A stretch of DNA of 64,000 nucleotides from Desulfuromonas acetoxidans DSM 684 (GCF_000167355.1 NZ_AAEW02000007.1:151891-215890); one strand, 5' to 3'. Positions 51,957 to 60,173 are shown, numbered from the stretch's first letter. Numbers and translations: made by a program. The notes: generated from the sequence alone by a model not told the origin.

Positions 51957-53665
51957 CAGAAATGTCTCCTGAATAAATTGCGGAGTCCCAGCTTGCGCTG
52001 ACCGCCCCGGCCAAAGTGGCCGCGTTGTTGCTCCTCTTTCTTTTTCTTCTCGTCTTTGGCTCCGGCGCACACGGCACGGATCAGACCCTCTTCACACAGG
52101 CCGAGGAGCATTTCCAGAGCGTCCGGCCCGTCATCGTGACCGCCGCGATTGCCTGGACGGTAGTAGATAAGCTGGCGCTTGAGTTCGTAGTTATCGCTGC
52201 GAAAGCGAATCCAGCCGTTTTTGATCCACGGTTGCAGCCGGATGATGCGCAGATCTTTATCGGTGGTCGGCTTGTGCTCATCGATGTTGATGGTCAAGTC
52301 TTCGTCATGGGCCTTTTGGGCAAACTGCCGGGCAAAGAACTCCTGAAACTGCACTGTCTCCATGCGCAACTGGTCGAACGGATCGCGCTCATGGTAGGTC
52401 AGCAGGTCGGTCATGATCCGGTCCGGCTTACGCTTCTCGATATCGGCGATGTCGAGATACAAGATGCGATCTTTCATACGCCCGCCGAGGATGGCGCTGG
52501 GGTCATTGCGTTTATTCTTGTTACCCAGGGACGGGTCGCACGCTCCGGCATGGGGGATGCCGGTGAGGTCAACCGGGTCATCGTCCCAATCAACAAACCA
52601 TTCCTCCAGGAACACTTGATCTTCCGGGTTGAGCGGTTCGTTCTGTTTTTCACTGTCGAAGAAGGCCGGGCCGTCGGAGACCCGCATTTTCATCAGGTAG
52701 TAATACGGCTCCATCTCCGGCCACAGCACTTCTGCGCCCTGGAGCATGGCCTGTTTGTTGGCCTCGAAAAAGGCGTCGGCGTTGGCTTCGGCCTGCTCTT
52801 TGCCCACGGTGAGATCGGCGAAGATCTTCTCCCACCGGTCCCACAGCTTGCGGTTGGCGGCATATTTCAAAACCGCTTTGAACTTGCGGCCCTTCCAGCC
52901 CGGCTTTTCGAGCAGGCGCTGCAGCAGGCTTTCGTAATGAAGCACGGTGCCGACGACGATAAACACGGTGTCGGGCTGGCCGATCTTCATCAGGGCTTTG
53001 AAAAACCAGTTTTCCAGCTTCTTGCGCTGGTCGGCGCTTTCCACGGATTCGTCGTTTTCCAGGTCATCGCCGATCACCAGATCGGGACGGCACGCGCCAT
53101 GGCGCAGACCACGCAGTTTCTGACCGCTGCCTGCCGCCTGAATCTTGCGACCGTTGCGGGTAATGATCTTGTCTTCACGCCATACCGGACCTTCACCGGC
53201 CAGCTCGGGGAAATCTTGCTGAAGGCGTTCGTTTGTTTCCAATTCCAGCTTGATAAAGCTCAAAAACTCTTTTGCCTGCGGTGCGGTTTCCGAAACAATC
53301 AGCGCATAGCGGCGTTTCTTAAAGGCAATCGCCCACAGGATCAGGCCGAATGTTGTCCAGGTTGACTTGGCGTTGCCACGCGGCGCGGCGTCGGCTTCTT
53401 TATCGCCGAATCCGGTTTTATTGGCCCGCTCGATCATTGCCGGGAACCGCTCGGCAAAGTATTTGTGCAGTCCGCTCGACGGGCGGTTGAAATAGTGCGG
53501 GAAATAGGTGCGGTTAAAATAATCGAGACTCTCCTCCGCCCGCGCCTTGCGCTCACGCTGCAAGCGCTTATCGTCCGGGAACGGACGCGCCGCCGCCGTG
53601 ATCATCTGGCGGATGGCTTCGACCTCCTGGTCGTATTGGCGTTTTTTGGTGGCGGAGAGGGCCAT
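51956..53665 (-). CDS. Large terminase subunit
   Basis: 569 residues. The ATPase domain has a Walker A-like APRGNAKSTWT (about residue 93), Walker B PDLVIGDDLE (about 200) and a coupling motif near VVGT. The RNase H-like nuclease has AGACDPSLGNKNKRNDPS with the first metal Asp, LYLDIADIEKR and HDDGPDALE with the last. It packages DNA into proheads; in transposable phages it cuts by headful. It starts at the stop of the 68-residue protein (TAATG). Confidence 0.92.
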   Translation of the reverse strand: MALSATKKRQYDQEVEAIRQMITAAARPFPDDKRLQRERKARAEESLDYFNRTYFPHYFNRPSSGLHKYFAERFPAMIERANKTGFGDKEADAAPRGNAKSTWTTFGLILWAIAFKKRRYALIVSETAPQAKEFLSFIKLELETNERLQQDFPELAGEGPVWREDKIITRNGRKIQAAGSGQKLRGLRHGACRPDLVIGDDLENDESVESADQRKKLENWFFKALMKIGQPDTVFIVVGTVLHYESLLQRLLEKPGWKGRKFKAVLKYAANRKLWDRWEKIFADLTVGKEQAEANADAFFEANKQAMLQGAEVLWPEMEPYYYLMKMRVSDGPAFFDSEKQNEPLNPEDQVFLEEWFVDWDDDPVDLTGIPHAGACDPSLGNKNKRNDPSAILGGRMKDRILYLDIADIEKRKPDRIMTDLLTYHERDPFDQLRMETVQFQEFFARQFAQKAHDEDLTINIDEHKPTTDKDLRIIRLQPWIKNGWIRFRSDNYELKRQLIYYRPGNRGGHDDGPDALEMLLGLCEEGLIRAVCAGAKDEKKKKEEQQRGHFGRGGQRKLGLRNLFRRHF

Positions 53666-53871
53666 TATTCGTATTCCTCCAGAATCTTCATAGGGAAAGA
53701 GGCTTCATTGTCTTTGAGCAGCAGAGCGCACAGGCTGCAATGCAGTACGATGAGGAGGTGCAGGATCTGGTCACACGTCCAATTGACGCCCCACAGTTCC
53801 TCTGTTGTTTCGTTCCAATAGCAACGCACCCCGTAAAAACTGACTTTATGTGTGGCATTAGCGGGCTTCAT
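53665..53871 (-). CDS. Small phage protein, translationally coupled between the terminase genes
   Basis: 68 residues starting MKPANATHKVSFYGVRCYWN, overlapping the DUF1804 stop by 14 bp, with GGGAG before the ATG; it ends EEYE with a TAA that overlaps the large-terminase ATG. The centre is hydrophobic with several Cys (LLIVLHCSLCALLL). No family known. The overlaps at both ends support it as real. Confidence 0.6.
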   Translation of the reverse strand: MKPANATHKVSFYGVRCYWNETTEELWGVNWTCDQILHLLIVLHCSLCALLLKDNEASFPMKILEEYE

Positions 53872-54355
53872 ACTTCTCCCGGCCCCACTGGACCAAATCG
53901 TCAAAGTTGCGCTCCAGCACGCTGACCAGTTCATCGTCGTTGCGGCTGCCGTAGTCGATCAGATCGCGGACAAAATCCAGAAACAGCGCCTGGCGCTGGG
54001 CCGCGCTTTTCATCTGGGCTTCTTGCTCGGCCTGTTTGAAGCGCTGCACCAGCGCACCCAATTTACTGATGCTGTCGTAGGTAGCGCCGAGTCCCTGGCC
54101 TGCCTGACTGTTTTCAGCGTGTTCCAGCTCGCGGTCGAGCAGGTTTTCCATGCGCTGCACGTAGCTCAGGCGCTTCTCGCGGGCTTTGTCCCATTCGTCC
54201 AGCTCTTCACCGGGGGTGAGGGTGTCCCGCTTCCACACCGACAGGGTTTGTCTCGAGACACCGAGCACGTCCTCAATCTCGGTAAGGCTCTTGCCGTCGC
54301 CATACATGCGCATGGCCACCGGGTAGAGCTTGGTCTTGTCGCCGCGTTCAGCCAT
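53858..54355 (-). CDS. DUF1804 small terminase-like protein (Mu gp27 type)
   Basis: 165 residues. The N-terminal HTH (MRMYGDGKSLTEIEDVLGVS, RQTLSVWKRDTL) is followed by a long helix (YVQRMENLLDRELEHAENS) and a C-terminal helical part. DUF1804 proteins precede the large terminase in Mu-like phages and probably recognise the DNA end. It overlaps the upstream zinc protein by 8 bp. Confidence 0.88.
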   Translation of the reverse strand: MAERGDKTKLYPVAMRMYGDGKSLTEIEDVLGVSRQTLSVWKRDTLTPGEELDEWDKAREKRLSYVQRMENLLDRELEHAENSQAGQGLGATYDSISKLGALVQRFKQAEQEAQMKSAAQRQALFLDFVRDLIDYGSRNDDELVSVLERNFDDLVQWGREKYEAR

Positions 54356-54518
54356 TGGATTCCTCCCGATGCGCTAAACAGGCCGGATAATTCGCAGCTC
54401 GGCGGATCGCTGGTTTGTCGGCATAACAAAAGCCATGTGAGTCATCCTTCGTCCACCTGGTAATGGTGTCGATGGCGAGATCATCTTTGAAAAAAGCGCA
54501 ACTGCGGCACGTCTTCAT
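54348..54518 (-). CDS. Small Cys-rich (zinc-binding-like) phage protein
   Basis: 56 residues with CRSCAFFKDD at the N-terminus, then HGFCYAD and YPACLAH, giving four Cys in a C-x2-C...C...C order typical of small zinc proteins in Mu-like genomes. Start and stop overlap both neighbours (ATGA with the coiled-coil gene). Confidence 0.65.
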   Translation of the reverse strand: MKTCRSCAFFKDDLAIDTITRWTKDDSHGFCYADKPAIRRAANYPACLAHREESNG

Positions 54519-54766
54519 GCCAGTTCCTTTTCCAGGCGGTCGATCTGGCTATTGATCACCGTCAGCTCCGCCCAGGCTTCCTGCAGTTCGTCCATCTGCG
54601 CGGCGGCCAGGTCAACGCGCAGATCATCGGCAGCGGTCAAGGTGGTGTTCAGCAGGCGGCACACGCCCTGGGCGTTACCTTCGACGCGCAGGCGCAAACT
54701 GCGTTGTTTGGCTTTGGCCTCTTCAAGTTGGCCTCTGAGCATCATGCGTTGTTCGTGCAACGACAT
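54515..54766 (-). CDS. Small coiled-coil phage protein
   Basis: 83 residues, almost entirely helical: MMLRGQLEEAKAKQRSLRLR, LTAADDLRVDLAAAQMDEL, then INSQIDRLEKELA. Mu-like phages carry such a protein (gp26/gp27 region) just before the terminase genes. Role unknown. Confidence 0.65.
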   Translation of the reverse strand: MSLHEQRMMLRGQLEEAKAKQRSLRLRVEGNAQGVCRLLNTTLTAADDLRVDLAAAQMDELQEAWAELTVINSQIDRLEKELA

Positions 54767-55294
54767 TTATCGTCCTCCCTTTTCCCGGACAGCCGGGCAA
54801 AACATATTGTTGTCGACCTTCTGCACCAGGGCTTCGAGTGTCCGTGTGGTCAGGGTGATGACGCCGGTCAGATCGTCGGCCAGCTTGTGGTAATCGCGGA
54901 CCATTTCGACGTTGTTTTCGTACATGCGCACCACGGCCTCAAAGCGTTTTTCCTGACCGGTGATCAGCTCTCCGGTGCGGTCGCGAAAATCCAAAATGAT
55001 GTCATTGACCCGAACATTCTGCTCGGTGAGCATTTTGTTGAGCCGGTCATTCTGACCGACAATCTGTTCGTTGATGCGGGTATCCTGCTGGGCCATGGTG
55101 GCCTGCATCGTGCCGACAGACTCTTGAAAGGTGGTCAGGGTTTTGTCGGCCCGGCGGCCCTGGCTGTAGAGCACGGCAATGAGCGTGATCCACGGCCCGA
55201 AAAACAGCAGAGACACCACGGAGAGCGGCAGCACGCCGATGTTTTTCAGGATGGTGAGGATCGTTGCCAGGGCGGCTAAATGTTCGGGTGTCAA
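54767..55294 (-). CDS. Membrane-anchored coiled-coil protein (holin candidate)
   Basis: 175 residues. Two short hydrophobic segments lie near the N-terminus (LAALATILTILKNIGVLPL and VVSLLFFGPWITLIAVLYS), then a long coiled coil (INEQIVGQNDRLNKMLTEQ). It sits in the lysis block after the lipoprotein gene. The hydrophobic hairpin fits a holin-like or membrane-tethered lysis regulator, but the long cytoplasmic tail is unusual for a holin. Confidence 0.55.
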   Translation of the reverse strand: MTPEHLAALATILTILKNIGVLPLSVVSLLFFGPWITLIAVLYSQGRRADKTLTTFQESVGTMQATMAQQDTRINEQIVGQNDRLNKMLTEQNVRVNDIILDFRDRTGELITGQEKRFEAVVRMYENNVEMVRDYHKLADDLTGVITLTTRTLEALVQKVDNNMFCPAVREKGGR

Positions 55295-55311
55295 AATGGC
55301 CTCCTGACCCG

Positions 55312-55806
55312 TTACTCGGCAGCAACGCTGTTGGCAATGGCGGCGATCTGCGTCATCAGGGCGGCACCGTCGGTGGTGACGATTTCCGGTAACTCATAGC
55401 CGCGCAGATTGAGAAACGAGCGCACTACAGTTCGCAACGTGGTCAGCGTGCCCATGATCGATTCGCGGGCAACGTCGGAGAGGTCGGTCTTTTCTGCCAG
55501 GCGCTGTTCAAACACGTTGCCGATTTCTGTCAGGGTGACGGTTTTTCCCTGGGGCCATTCAGTGGCTGCGGCTGCGGCGACCTCGGCAACGATAGGCGCA
55601 CGCTCCGGGTGTTTGGTGAGATACACCTCAACCGTCGGCAGCAACGCGGCGTCAATGGCTTCACTAAGTAGGTTCTTTGCGGCATCAGTGGTGATCAGCT
55701 CTGCGGCCTTGTTTGAGTTGGTGCCGGTACAGGCAGGCAGAATGCACAGGCCGCACAGCAGGGCAACGACAAAGACAACGGTCAGGACATGAATAAAGCG
55801 TTCCAT
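55312..55806 (-). CDS. Phage lipoprotein-like protein (spanin candidate)
   Basis: 164 residues. An N-terminal signal with FVVALLCGLCILPACTGTNS gives a lipobox-like LPAC. The rest is helical and Ala/Thr-rich (LLSEAIDAALLPTVEVYLTK). Located between the papain-like peptidase and the membrane protein; an outer-membrane spanin role is possible but not shown. The start overlaps the previous gene by 25 bp. Confidence 0.5.
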   Translation of the reverse strand: MERFIHVLTVVFVVALLCGLCILPACTGTNSNKAAELITTDAAKNLLSEAIDAALLPTVEVYLTKHPERAPIVAEVAAAAATEWPQGKTVTLTEIGNVFEQRLAEKTDLSDVARESIMGTLTTLRTVVRSFLNLRGYELPEIVTTDGAALMTQIAAIANSVAAE

Positions 55807-56330
55807 AGATCTTCCTCCTCGTTAATGGTCAGGACGGGGTTACAGGCATCTACAACGGCCCCCGGATTGGCGGTAATGTCGAAGACAAAGCCAGAGGCAA
55901 GCCAGCATTCCTGGATGTAGGTGGAGCACACCTTCTGGATCACCGGGATCTCTGTGCCGATCTTCTGGCTCAGCCACACTTTGACCAGGGAAAACCAGCC
56001 GTACCAGCGCGACATCACCGAGCTGTTGCGGTATTTACGGGCGGCTGTTGCCACGGCGTCCTGGTTCTGACGCACCAGCTTCGGCGCTCGGCAATAGCGT
56101 AGATTCTCTTTCTGGCGGCGACGCACCCACTCACTGGCTGGCATACTTTGAAATCCGGTGCCTTCGACAAACTCATAGGCGTACAGCCCGGCGGTGTCCC
56201 ACACCAGCATGGCCACATGGCTGTAAGATTCGCCGGTAAAAGCGCGAATAATGCGCCCTGCAATACCGGAGCCTTTGACGGCCAACACATCGCCGGTGGC
56301 GGCAATTTTGCGCAGTTGCTCGTAGGTCAT
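55782..56330 (-). CDS. YiiX/NlpC-type permuted papain-like hydrolase
   Basis: 182 residues. In permuted order, the His comes first in ESYSHVAMLVWD (about residue 37) and the Cys later in KVCSTYIQECWLASG (about 135). GDVLAVKGSG opens the domain, as in YiiX-like proteins. Possible roles are peptidoglycan or lipid cleavage in lysis. The ATG overlaps the amidase stop by 4 bp. Confidence 0.8.
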   Translation of the reverse strand: MTYEQLRKIAATGDVLAVKGSGIAGRIIRAFTGESYSHVAMLVWDTAGLYAYEFVEGTGFQSMPASEWVRRRQKENLRYCRAPKLVRQNQDAVATAARKYRNSSVMSRWYGWFSLVKVWLSQKIGTEIPVIQKVCSTYIQECWLASGFVFDITANPGAVVDACNPVLTINEEEDLWNALFMS

Positions 56331-56911
56331 ACGTCATCCCTCCAGGTGGTCAGGGCGTTAATCATGGCTTCGGCGATTTGCTGCCAGGCGGTCTCGCTGA
56401 GCAACCAGCGCAGATCTGCCGGATTGGTCATAAAGCCAAACTCCAGCAGGCAGGCGGGGCAGGCGGTCTGAGTGAGGACAACGAACTTTTCCTCTTTGTC
56501 GCGGTCGCCGTCGCTCGGATCGGTGCGCATCACCTTGCCGACGGTGGTCTTTTCCAGCTCGGCGATCAGCAGCTCGGCCACGGTATCGGACTCGGTGCGT
56601 CCCGGCGAGGTGAACACCTCCATGCCGGTGGCTCTTGGACTGGAGGCGGCATTGCAATGAAAGGATAAAAACAGCGCCGGTCGGTAGACCTTGGAAAGCT
56701 CGGCACGCTGTGACAGGGTGAGCTGCAGATCGTTGCAGCGGGTATAGGCGACGTCAAAGCCATGCAGCAACAGGGCTTCGCCGACAACTTGGGCAATTTT
56801 CAGGTTGATGTCGGCTTCACGGTAGACGCTGGTGCTCTCTTGTAGTATGGCCAGTGCGCCAGGATCGCTGCCGCCGTGTCCTGGATCGATCAAGATCAAC
56901 GGTTTGTTCAT
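56327..56911 (-). CDS. N-acetylmuramoyl-L-alanine amidase (endolysin)
   Basis: 194 residues, a bare Amidase_3 domain: zinc ligands in ILIDPGHGGSDPGA, a Glu in YREADINLKIAQ, His in LFLSFHCNAASS, catalytic Glu in LLEFGFMTNP. It cuts the amide bond between MurNAc and L-Ala. No signal peptide, so a holin is needed for release. It starts at MNKPLILID with AAGGAA upstream; the longer frame to 57010 lacks support. First gene of the lysis block. Confidence 0.93.
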   Translation of the reverse strand: MNKPLILIDPGHGGSDPGALAILQESTSVYREADINLKIAQVVGEALLLHGFDVAYTRCNDLQLTLSQRAELSKVYRPALFLSFHCNAASSPRATGMEVFTSPGRTESDTVAELLIAELEKTTVGKVMRTDPSDGDRDKEEKFVVLTQTACPACLLEFGFMTNPADLRWLLSETAWQQIAEAMINALTTWRDDV

Positions 56912-57059
56912 TTTCGACCATTCCTTTGTATTAAGGTGGCGGGGAGCAAAAGCTCCCCGCGTTACAGGAGGACAGCACGGGGCAGGTCGCGCTGTGTATG
57001 GTCGGATCATAGGGGATATTTAGATAGGTGGCCTGTGCAACTTGCTTGATTTTGCACAA

Positions 57060-57179
57060 GAAAAGCCCCTTTCCTCAAAAAAGAAGAAAGGGGCTTGAAT
57101 GGTGACTTTTTAAACTGGCCCGCCGGTTCGTACCGGCCCTGTGCCGGGGCGCTTCAACAACGCGGAATGTGGCGGGCCA
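57060..57179 (-). ncRNA. Structured RNA region with closing GGCCCGCC stem and downstream terminator
   Basis: On the minus strand, TGGCCCGCC (57171-57179) pairs with GGCGGGCCA (57116-57124), enclosing 45 nt with an inner perfect hairpin GCCGGT-ACGA-ACCGGC. About 20 nt later comes the terminator stem AAGCCCC..GGGGCTT (57063-57096). No open frame of useful length exists. It separates middle from lysis/late genes. Confidence 0.45.
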
Positions 57180-57184
57180 TAGGG

Positions 57185-57499
57185 TTAAAACAGCGCCATC
57201 TGTCGCGGGTCGATGGCGTTGTTACGTTGATAGGTGTTGTTGCGCTCCAGGTAGGCGGCTAGCTCATCGTGACGCACCCGGCGGGATCGGCGCAGCATGT
57301 AGCTGTCAAGAGTGGCCGGATTGAGCGGCTGACCGCTGTCGGGGTCCGGCTCGTAGTCGCCAACCATAGTCCAGAAGGTGCGCGGGCAGATGCCGAGGAT
57401 AGCCACCACTTCCGAAGGATTGTAGCTGGCTTTCTTCGGCTGCCCAGCCGCACGCAACATGCCGAGGAGCTTTTGTTCGCCGATGCTGACCTTATCCAT
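57185..57499 (-). CDS. MerR/excisionase-like HTH protein (putative late-gene regulator)
   Basis: 104 residues. The DNA-binding part has YNPSEVVAILGICPRTFW, then LDSYMLRRSRRVRHDELAAYLERN, a winged-helix layout as in AlpA/excisionase and MerR N-terminal domains. It starts at MDKVSIGEQKLL (57499), overlapping GemA by 8 bp. As the last gene before the RNA/terminator region and the late genes, it is placed where Mor/C activators stand in Mu, although it is not a Mor homologue by sequence. Confidence 0.65.
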   Translation of the reverse strand: MDKVSIGEQKLLGMLRAAGQPKKASYNPSEVVAILGICPRTFWTMVGDYEPDPDSGQPLNPATLDSYMLRRSRRVRHDELAAYLERNNTYQRNNAIDPRQMALF

Positions 57500-58079
57500 G
57501 GCTCCGATCCTGGATGATCTCCGGCCCGAGACTGTATTCTTCCGGGCGGTGGCGTTTGATATAGCCCATGATCCGGTCATCGGCAAATTCCAGCAGCCAC
57601 CAGTCCGGGCCGTACTGCTTTTTCATGCCGTTTTCAAATAGTTTCTTCAGGGCTTCAATGGCGAGATAGGCGTCGCGGCTGGTGCGCACTTTGCCGTTTT
57701 TGATGCGGGCGCGTTTTTCCAGGAACAGCTCAAGGCCGTTTTCGACCCGCCAGTCGATCAGTTCGGCGAGGATCTGAATCTTCTCCCGCTCAGCTGGGCT
57801 GGCCAAGGAAACCGTCTTGCCGCCTTGCTTGGTCGTGCGGCGGGCAGGCTTGACACTTACGCTGCGCCAATCCGGGTTGACGGGTTTTAGCAGGAATCCC
57901 TTTTTCTGTAAAATATCGATAAATCGATTGGCCTGGTGAAGATCAAGCCGAGTGCAGCTTTGGACGCCAAATTCATCCATGAGCAGTTCGCGGTAAGCGG
58001 AATCATCCATGCCGAGTTCCTTTTTCGCCATCTGGATAATGCGGATTTGCTTGTTAGTTATTCCCGCTGGTTTTGCCAT
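57492..58079 (-). CDS. GemA-like regulatory protein (DUF1018)
   Basis: 195 residues. The conserved N-terminus ITNKQIRIIQMAKKELGM, DDSAYRELLMDEFGVQSC identifies DUF1018; the second half has LIDWRVENGLELFLEKR and MKKQYGPDWWLLE. In Mu, GemA alters host gene expression and DNA supercoiling through gyrase-related effects. The start overlaps the upstream gene by 26 bp. Confidence 0.92.
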   Translation of the reverse strand: MAKPAGITNKQIRIIQMAKKELGMDDSAYRELLMDEFGVQSCTRLDLHQANRFIDILQKKGFLLKPVNPDWRSVSVKPARRTTKQGGKTVSLASPAEREKIQILAELIDWRVENGLELFLEKRARIKNGKVRTSRDAYLAIEALKKLFENGMKKQYGPDWWLLEFADDRIMGYIKRHRPEEYSLGPEIIQDRSHG

Positions 58080-58848
58080 AATTCCCCTCCGATGCTGATT
58101 TGAAAAACGCCGCTGCTATCTCCCGATCTTCGTCACTTAACCCCTCCGGCAGATTCTTACGCTCCGGTCGGCGTGGCATGTTTGCGTAGAGGTCTTTCGG
58201 TTCCGGCCAGCCATCAAAGCTGCTGATCAGTTGCTCAAAGCCCTCACGAATGCGCGGCTGATCTATTTCACGGATAGTCTGATTGCGTTTAACCAGGAAC
58301 CGTTCAAATTCGGATGCCGTAACCAGGATGGTGTCTGCGGCTGGTGCGCCATTGCGTTTGAGTACGATTAGCCGGGCCAGCCCGGCACCGATCTCTTGCT
58401 TCAGCCAGTCATCACCGGCCCATTCCAGCAAACTTGCCGCCGCTTGCTTGCTTTTGCTCATGCCAGGCTGACGACCATTTTCCACCACCCACCGTTGCGG
58501 CTGATCAGTTGACACGGTTTCCAGCACGCTCAACAGATAGTTGTGGTTTTTAAACGGCTTGGCTGTGCCTTGCTTGCGCTTGGCATGAATCGCATCAACG
58601 GTGTCCTGCAGGGCAATGGCCAGCCGATCCGGCTCAATGCCGAGTTCAACCACTTCATTGACCAGCTTGAGCGCCTTGGTATAGCTCAAATCGCGCTGCG
58701 CGGTGCGAAACAGGCCGATGTATTGCACCAGTGGCCGGAATAGCTGGCCCTGCTGTGATAGAGCAATCAGCAAATCGCGCCCGGCATCGCTTGCGACAAT
58801 GGCCTCCAGGCTGAAGGTGCAATGACAAACGGGGCAGCGTAGTTTCAT
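58054..58848 (-). CDS. Phage early/middle protein with N-terminal zinc knuckle
   Basis: 264 residues. It begins MKLRCPVCHCTF, a CxxC...-type zinc start, followed by helical repeats (GRDLLIALSQQGQLFRPLVQ, ALKLVNEVVELGIEPDRL) and a charged C-terminal half with SKSKQAAASLLEWAGDDWL. Proteins of this style sit next to GemA in related prophages; I cannot name a family. The ATG overlaps the DUF2786 stop. Confidence 0.65.
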   Translation of the reverse strand: MKLRCPVCHCTFSLEAIVASDAGRDLLIALSQQGQLFRPLVQYIGLFRTAQRDLSYTKALKLVNEVVELGIEPDRLAIALQDTVDAIHAKRKQGTAKPFKNHNYLLSVLETVSTDQPQRWVVENGRQPGMSKSKQAAASLLEWAGDDWLKQEIGAGLARLIVLKRNGAPAADTILVTASEFERFLVKRNQTIREIDQPRIREGFEQLISSFDGWPEPKDLYANMPRRPERKNLPEGLSDEDREIAAAFFKSASEGNYGKTSGNN

Positions 58849-59531
58849 TGTAACCTCAACCGATCTTCTCCGGTCATTCCGGCATGAAGCTGGGCCTGAT
58901 CACCGGCTTGAAGACCGGCGATGACAGATCCACTATCATCGCGGCGGGCTTTCTTATGTTTCCGATTGGTGTCCTCTACCAGGCTTTCGCCATGGTTGGT
59001 TTCGATCCATTGAGTGATAGCGTCTTGTTGCTCTTGTTTCGGGGCTAGGTCCACCACCTTACTGGCCGCCATTGATACCCATGCACGACAAAAAGCATCG
59101 GCCCTGCGCACCTTTGTTGCTCGTTTGCAACGTTTGAGCGTTGTCAGGTGGTGCTTGCGATCCCGCTCCAACTGCCGGTGCAGAACGTCGAAAGCATAGC
59201 TCGACAATTCGGCAGCGCTATCAATGCCAATAAACTGCGCGGAACTAAACCAACCATAGAAGCCGACGTATTCAGTCACAAGAAGCAGGCGGCAACCAAA
59301 AGCATCCGCAACCATTCGCGCAAGCCACTTGATGTGTATTGCCGGATTTTTCACCTTGCCGATCCTTGTTTTTGCCTCTTTGACGTCGGACAGACGGACA
59401 TAGGTCATGGTGACGTTATGTTTCTGCATCAGCTCTTGAGCGCGTTGCAAGGCCAGTGCGGCCTCGTGAGCGTTGCTTGACTTCGACAGAGCCAAGAGCT
59501 TTTTGATTTTTTCAACGTGATCCTGGTTCAT
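58845..59531 (-). CDS. DUF2786-domain phage protein
   Basis: 228 residues. The N-terminal DUF2786 motif is MNQDHVEKIKKLLALSKSSN, AHEAALALQRAQELMQKHNV. The middle has WLARMVADAFGCRLL and SYAFDVLHRQLERDR. The C-terminus is basic. Common in Mu-like early regions; the function is unknown. It overlaps both neighbours by 4 bp. Confidence 0.85.
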   Translation of the reverse strand: MNQDHVEKIKKLLALSKSSNAHEAALALQRAQELMQKHNVTMTYVRLSDVKEAKTRIGKVKNPAIHIKWLARMVADAFGCRLLLVTEYVGFYGWFSSAQFIGIDSAAELSSYAFDVLHRQLERDRKHHLTTLKRCKRATKVRRADAFCRAWVSMAASKVVDLAPKQEQQDAITQWIETNHGESLVEDTNRKHKKARRDDSGSVIAGLQAGDQAQLHAGMTGEDRLRLQ

Positions 59532-59725
59532 TCTTCACCTCGTACTGATTCAACCCACACCACAACGCGGGGGTTACGCTTCAGGGCCTCGTATTGGCTC
59601 AGCGGGATCTGGATATCCATGCCGACATGGACAATGGCCTGGGACTGCTCACCAACCACGACCCGTTTCAGATCCATGATGCCCAGGCACGGTTGCGGCC
59701 AGGTGATTTGTTTGGCTTTTGACAT
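59528..59725 (-). CDS. Small phage early protein
   Basis: 65 residues starting MSKAKQITWPQPCLGIMDL, with VHVGMDIQIPLSQYEALKR and VVVWVESVRGEE. Probably a small beta-rich protein. It overlaps DUF2786 by 4 bp, which supports translation. No family known. Confidence 0.55.
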   Translation of the reverse strand: MSKAKQITWPQPCLGIMDLKRVVVGEQSQAIVHVGMDIQIPLSQYEALKRNPRVVVWVESVRGEE

Positions 59726-59844
59726 GTTCAACTCCGCATGTGCAGTGATATCCGTTCCAGACTTGACCGGCGGCGCATTCGCCGCTGTGACCAGCAGCGA
59801 TCAGTTGCCGCATTTCTCAGGCTTCCGGGGCGTAAATGCCTCCT

Positions 59845-59982
59845 TCAGGGCTGCTTGTCATCAACCTTGTATTCCTTGCGCTGGCGGAATTCTTCCTGTT
59901 TGCCTTTGTTCCACTGCTGGATTGGCCGGAAGAAGCCCACAACGCGGCTATACACTTCTGTCGGTGCTTTGCACTTGCTCAT
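59845..59982 (-). CDS. Anaerobic ribonucleotide reductase C-terminus-like mini-protein
   Basis: 45 residues: MSKCKAPTEVYSRVVGFFRP, IQQWNKGKQEEFRQRKEYKV. This matches the extreme C-terminal segment of class III ribonucleotide reductase (NrdD), where the glycyl radical lies in an RVxGYL-type loop; here the loop reads SRVVGFF, keeping the Gly. In NrdD this part can be replaced by radical-carrying spare-part proteins. GAGGTGG precedes the ATG. It overlaps the small membrane gene. Confidence 0.7.
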   Translation of the reverse strand: MSKCKAPTEVYSRVVGFFRPIQQWNKGKQEEFRQRKEYKVDDKQP

Positions 59983-60160
59983 GATTTACCACCTCTGTCT
60001 GTTTACGCAGCAGAATTCCAAAGCCGAACCCTCCGCAGTAGCAGAGGAGGAACAGCAAGAAAATCACCGGGAAAATGCCGTCTTTTTTCCATCCGTTATA
60101 AAAGCCCAGCCCCGTCGCAGCGATGCACCAAAGCAGGGGCATGTAGTCAAAAAGTTTCAT
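59948..60160 (-). CDS. Small phage membrane protein
   Basis: 70 residues with two membrane spans (YMPLLWCIAATGLGFYNGW and GIFPVIFLLFLLCYCGGFGF) and a short charged tail. AAAGGAA precedes the ATG. It is the first gene after the hairpin at 60182-60214, and its 3' end overlaps the NrdD-like mini-gene by 35 bp. Possibly a membrane-acting early protein such as a Kil- or exclusion-type factor; unproven. Confidence 0.6.
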   Translation of the reverse strand: MKLFDYMPLLWCIAATGLGFYNGWKKDGIFPVIFLLFLLCYCGGFGFGILLRKQTEVVNHEQVQSTDRSV

Positions 60161-60173
60161 TGCGATTTCCTTT

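Noticed and set aside
52016..53365. 449-codon plus-strand frame opposite the large terminase
   Set aside because: It is long but antisense to a well-supported terminase with all motifs. There is no start signal, and all neighbouring phage genes are on the minus strand.
57116..57179. Possible tRNA because of a closed acceptor-like stem ending CCA
   Set aside because: It is only ~63 nt, with no D-loop or anticodon arm in proper spacing and no GGTTCGAATCC T-loop. It is kept as an unclassified structured RNA.
59654..59816. 54-codon minus frame starting MRQLIAAGHSGECAAG
   Set aside because: It overlaps the better supported 65-residue gene in another frame for most of its length and has a poor ribosome site; it cannot be supported.
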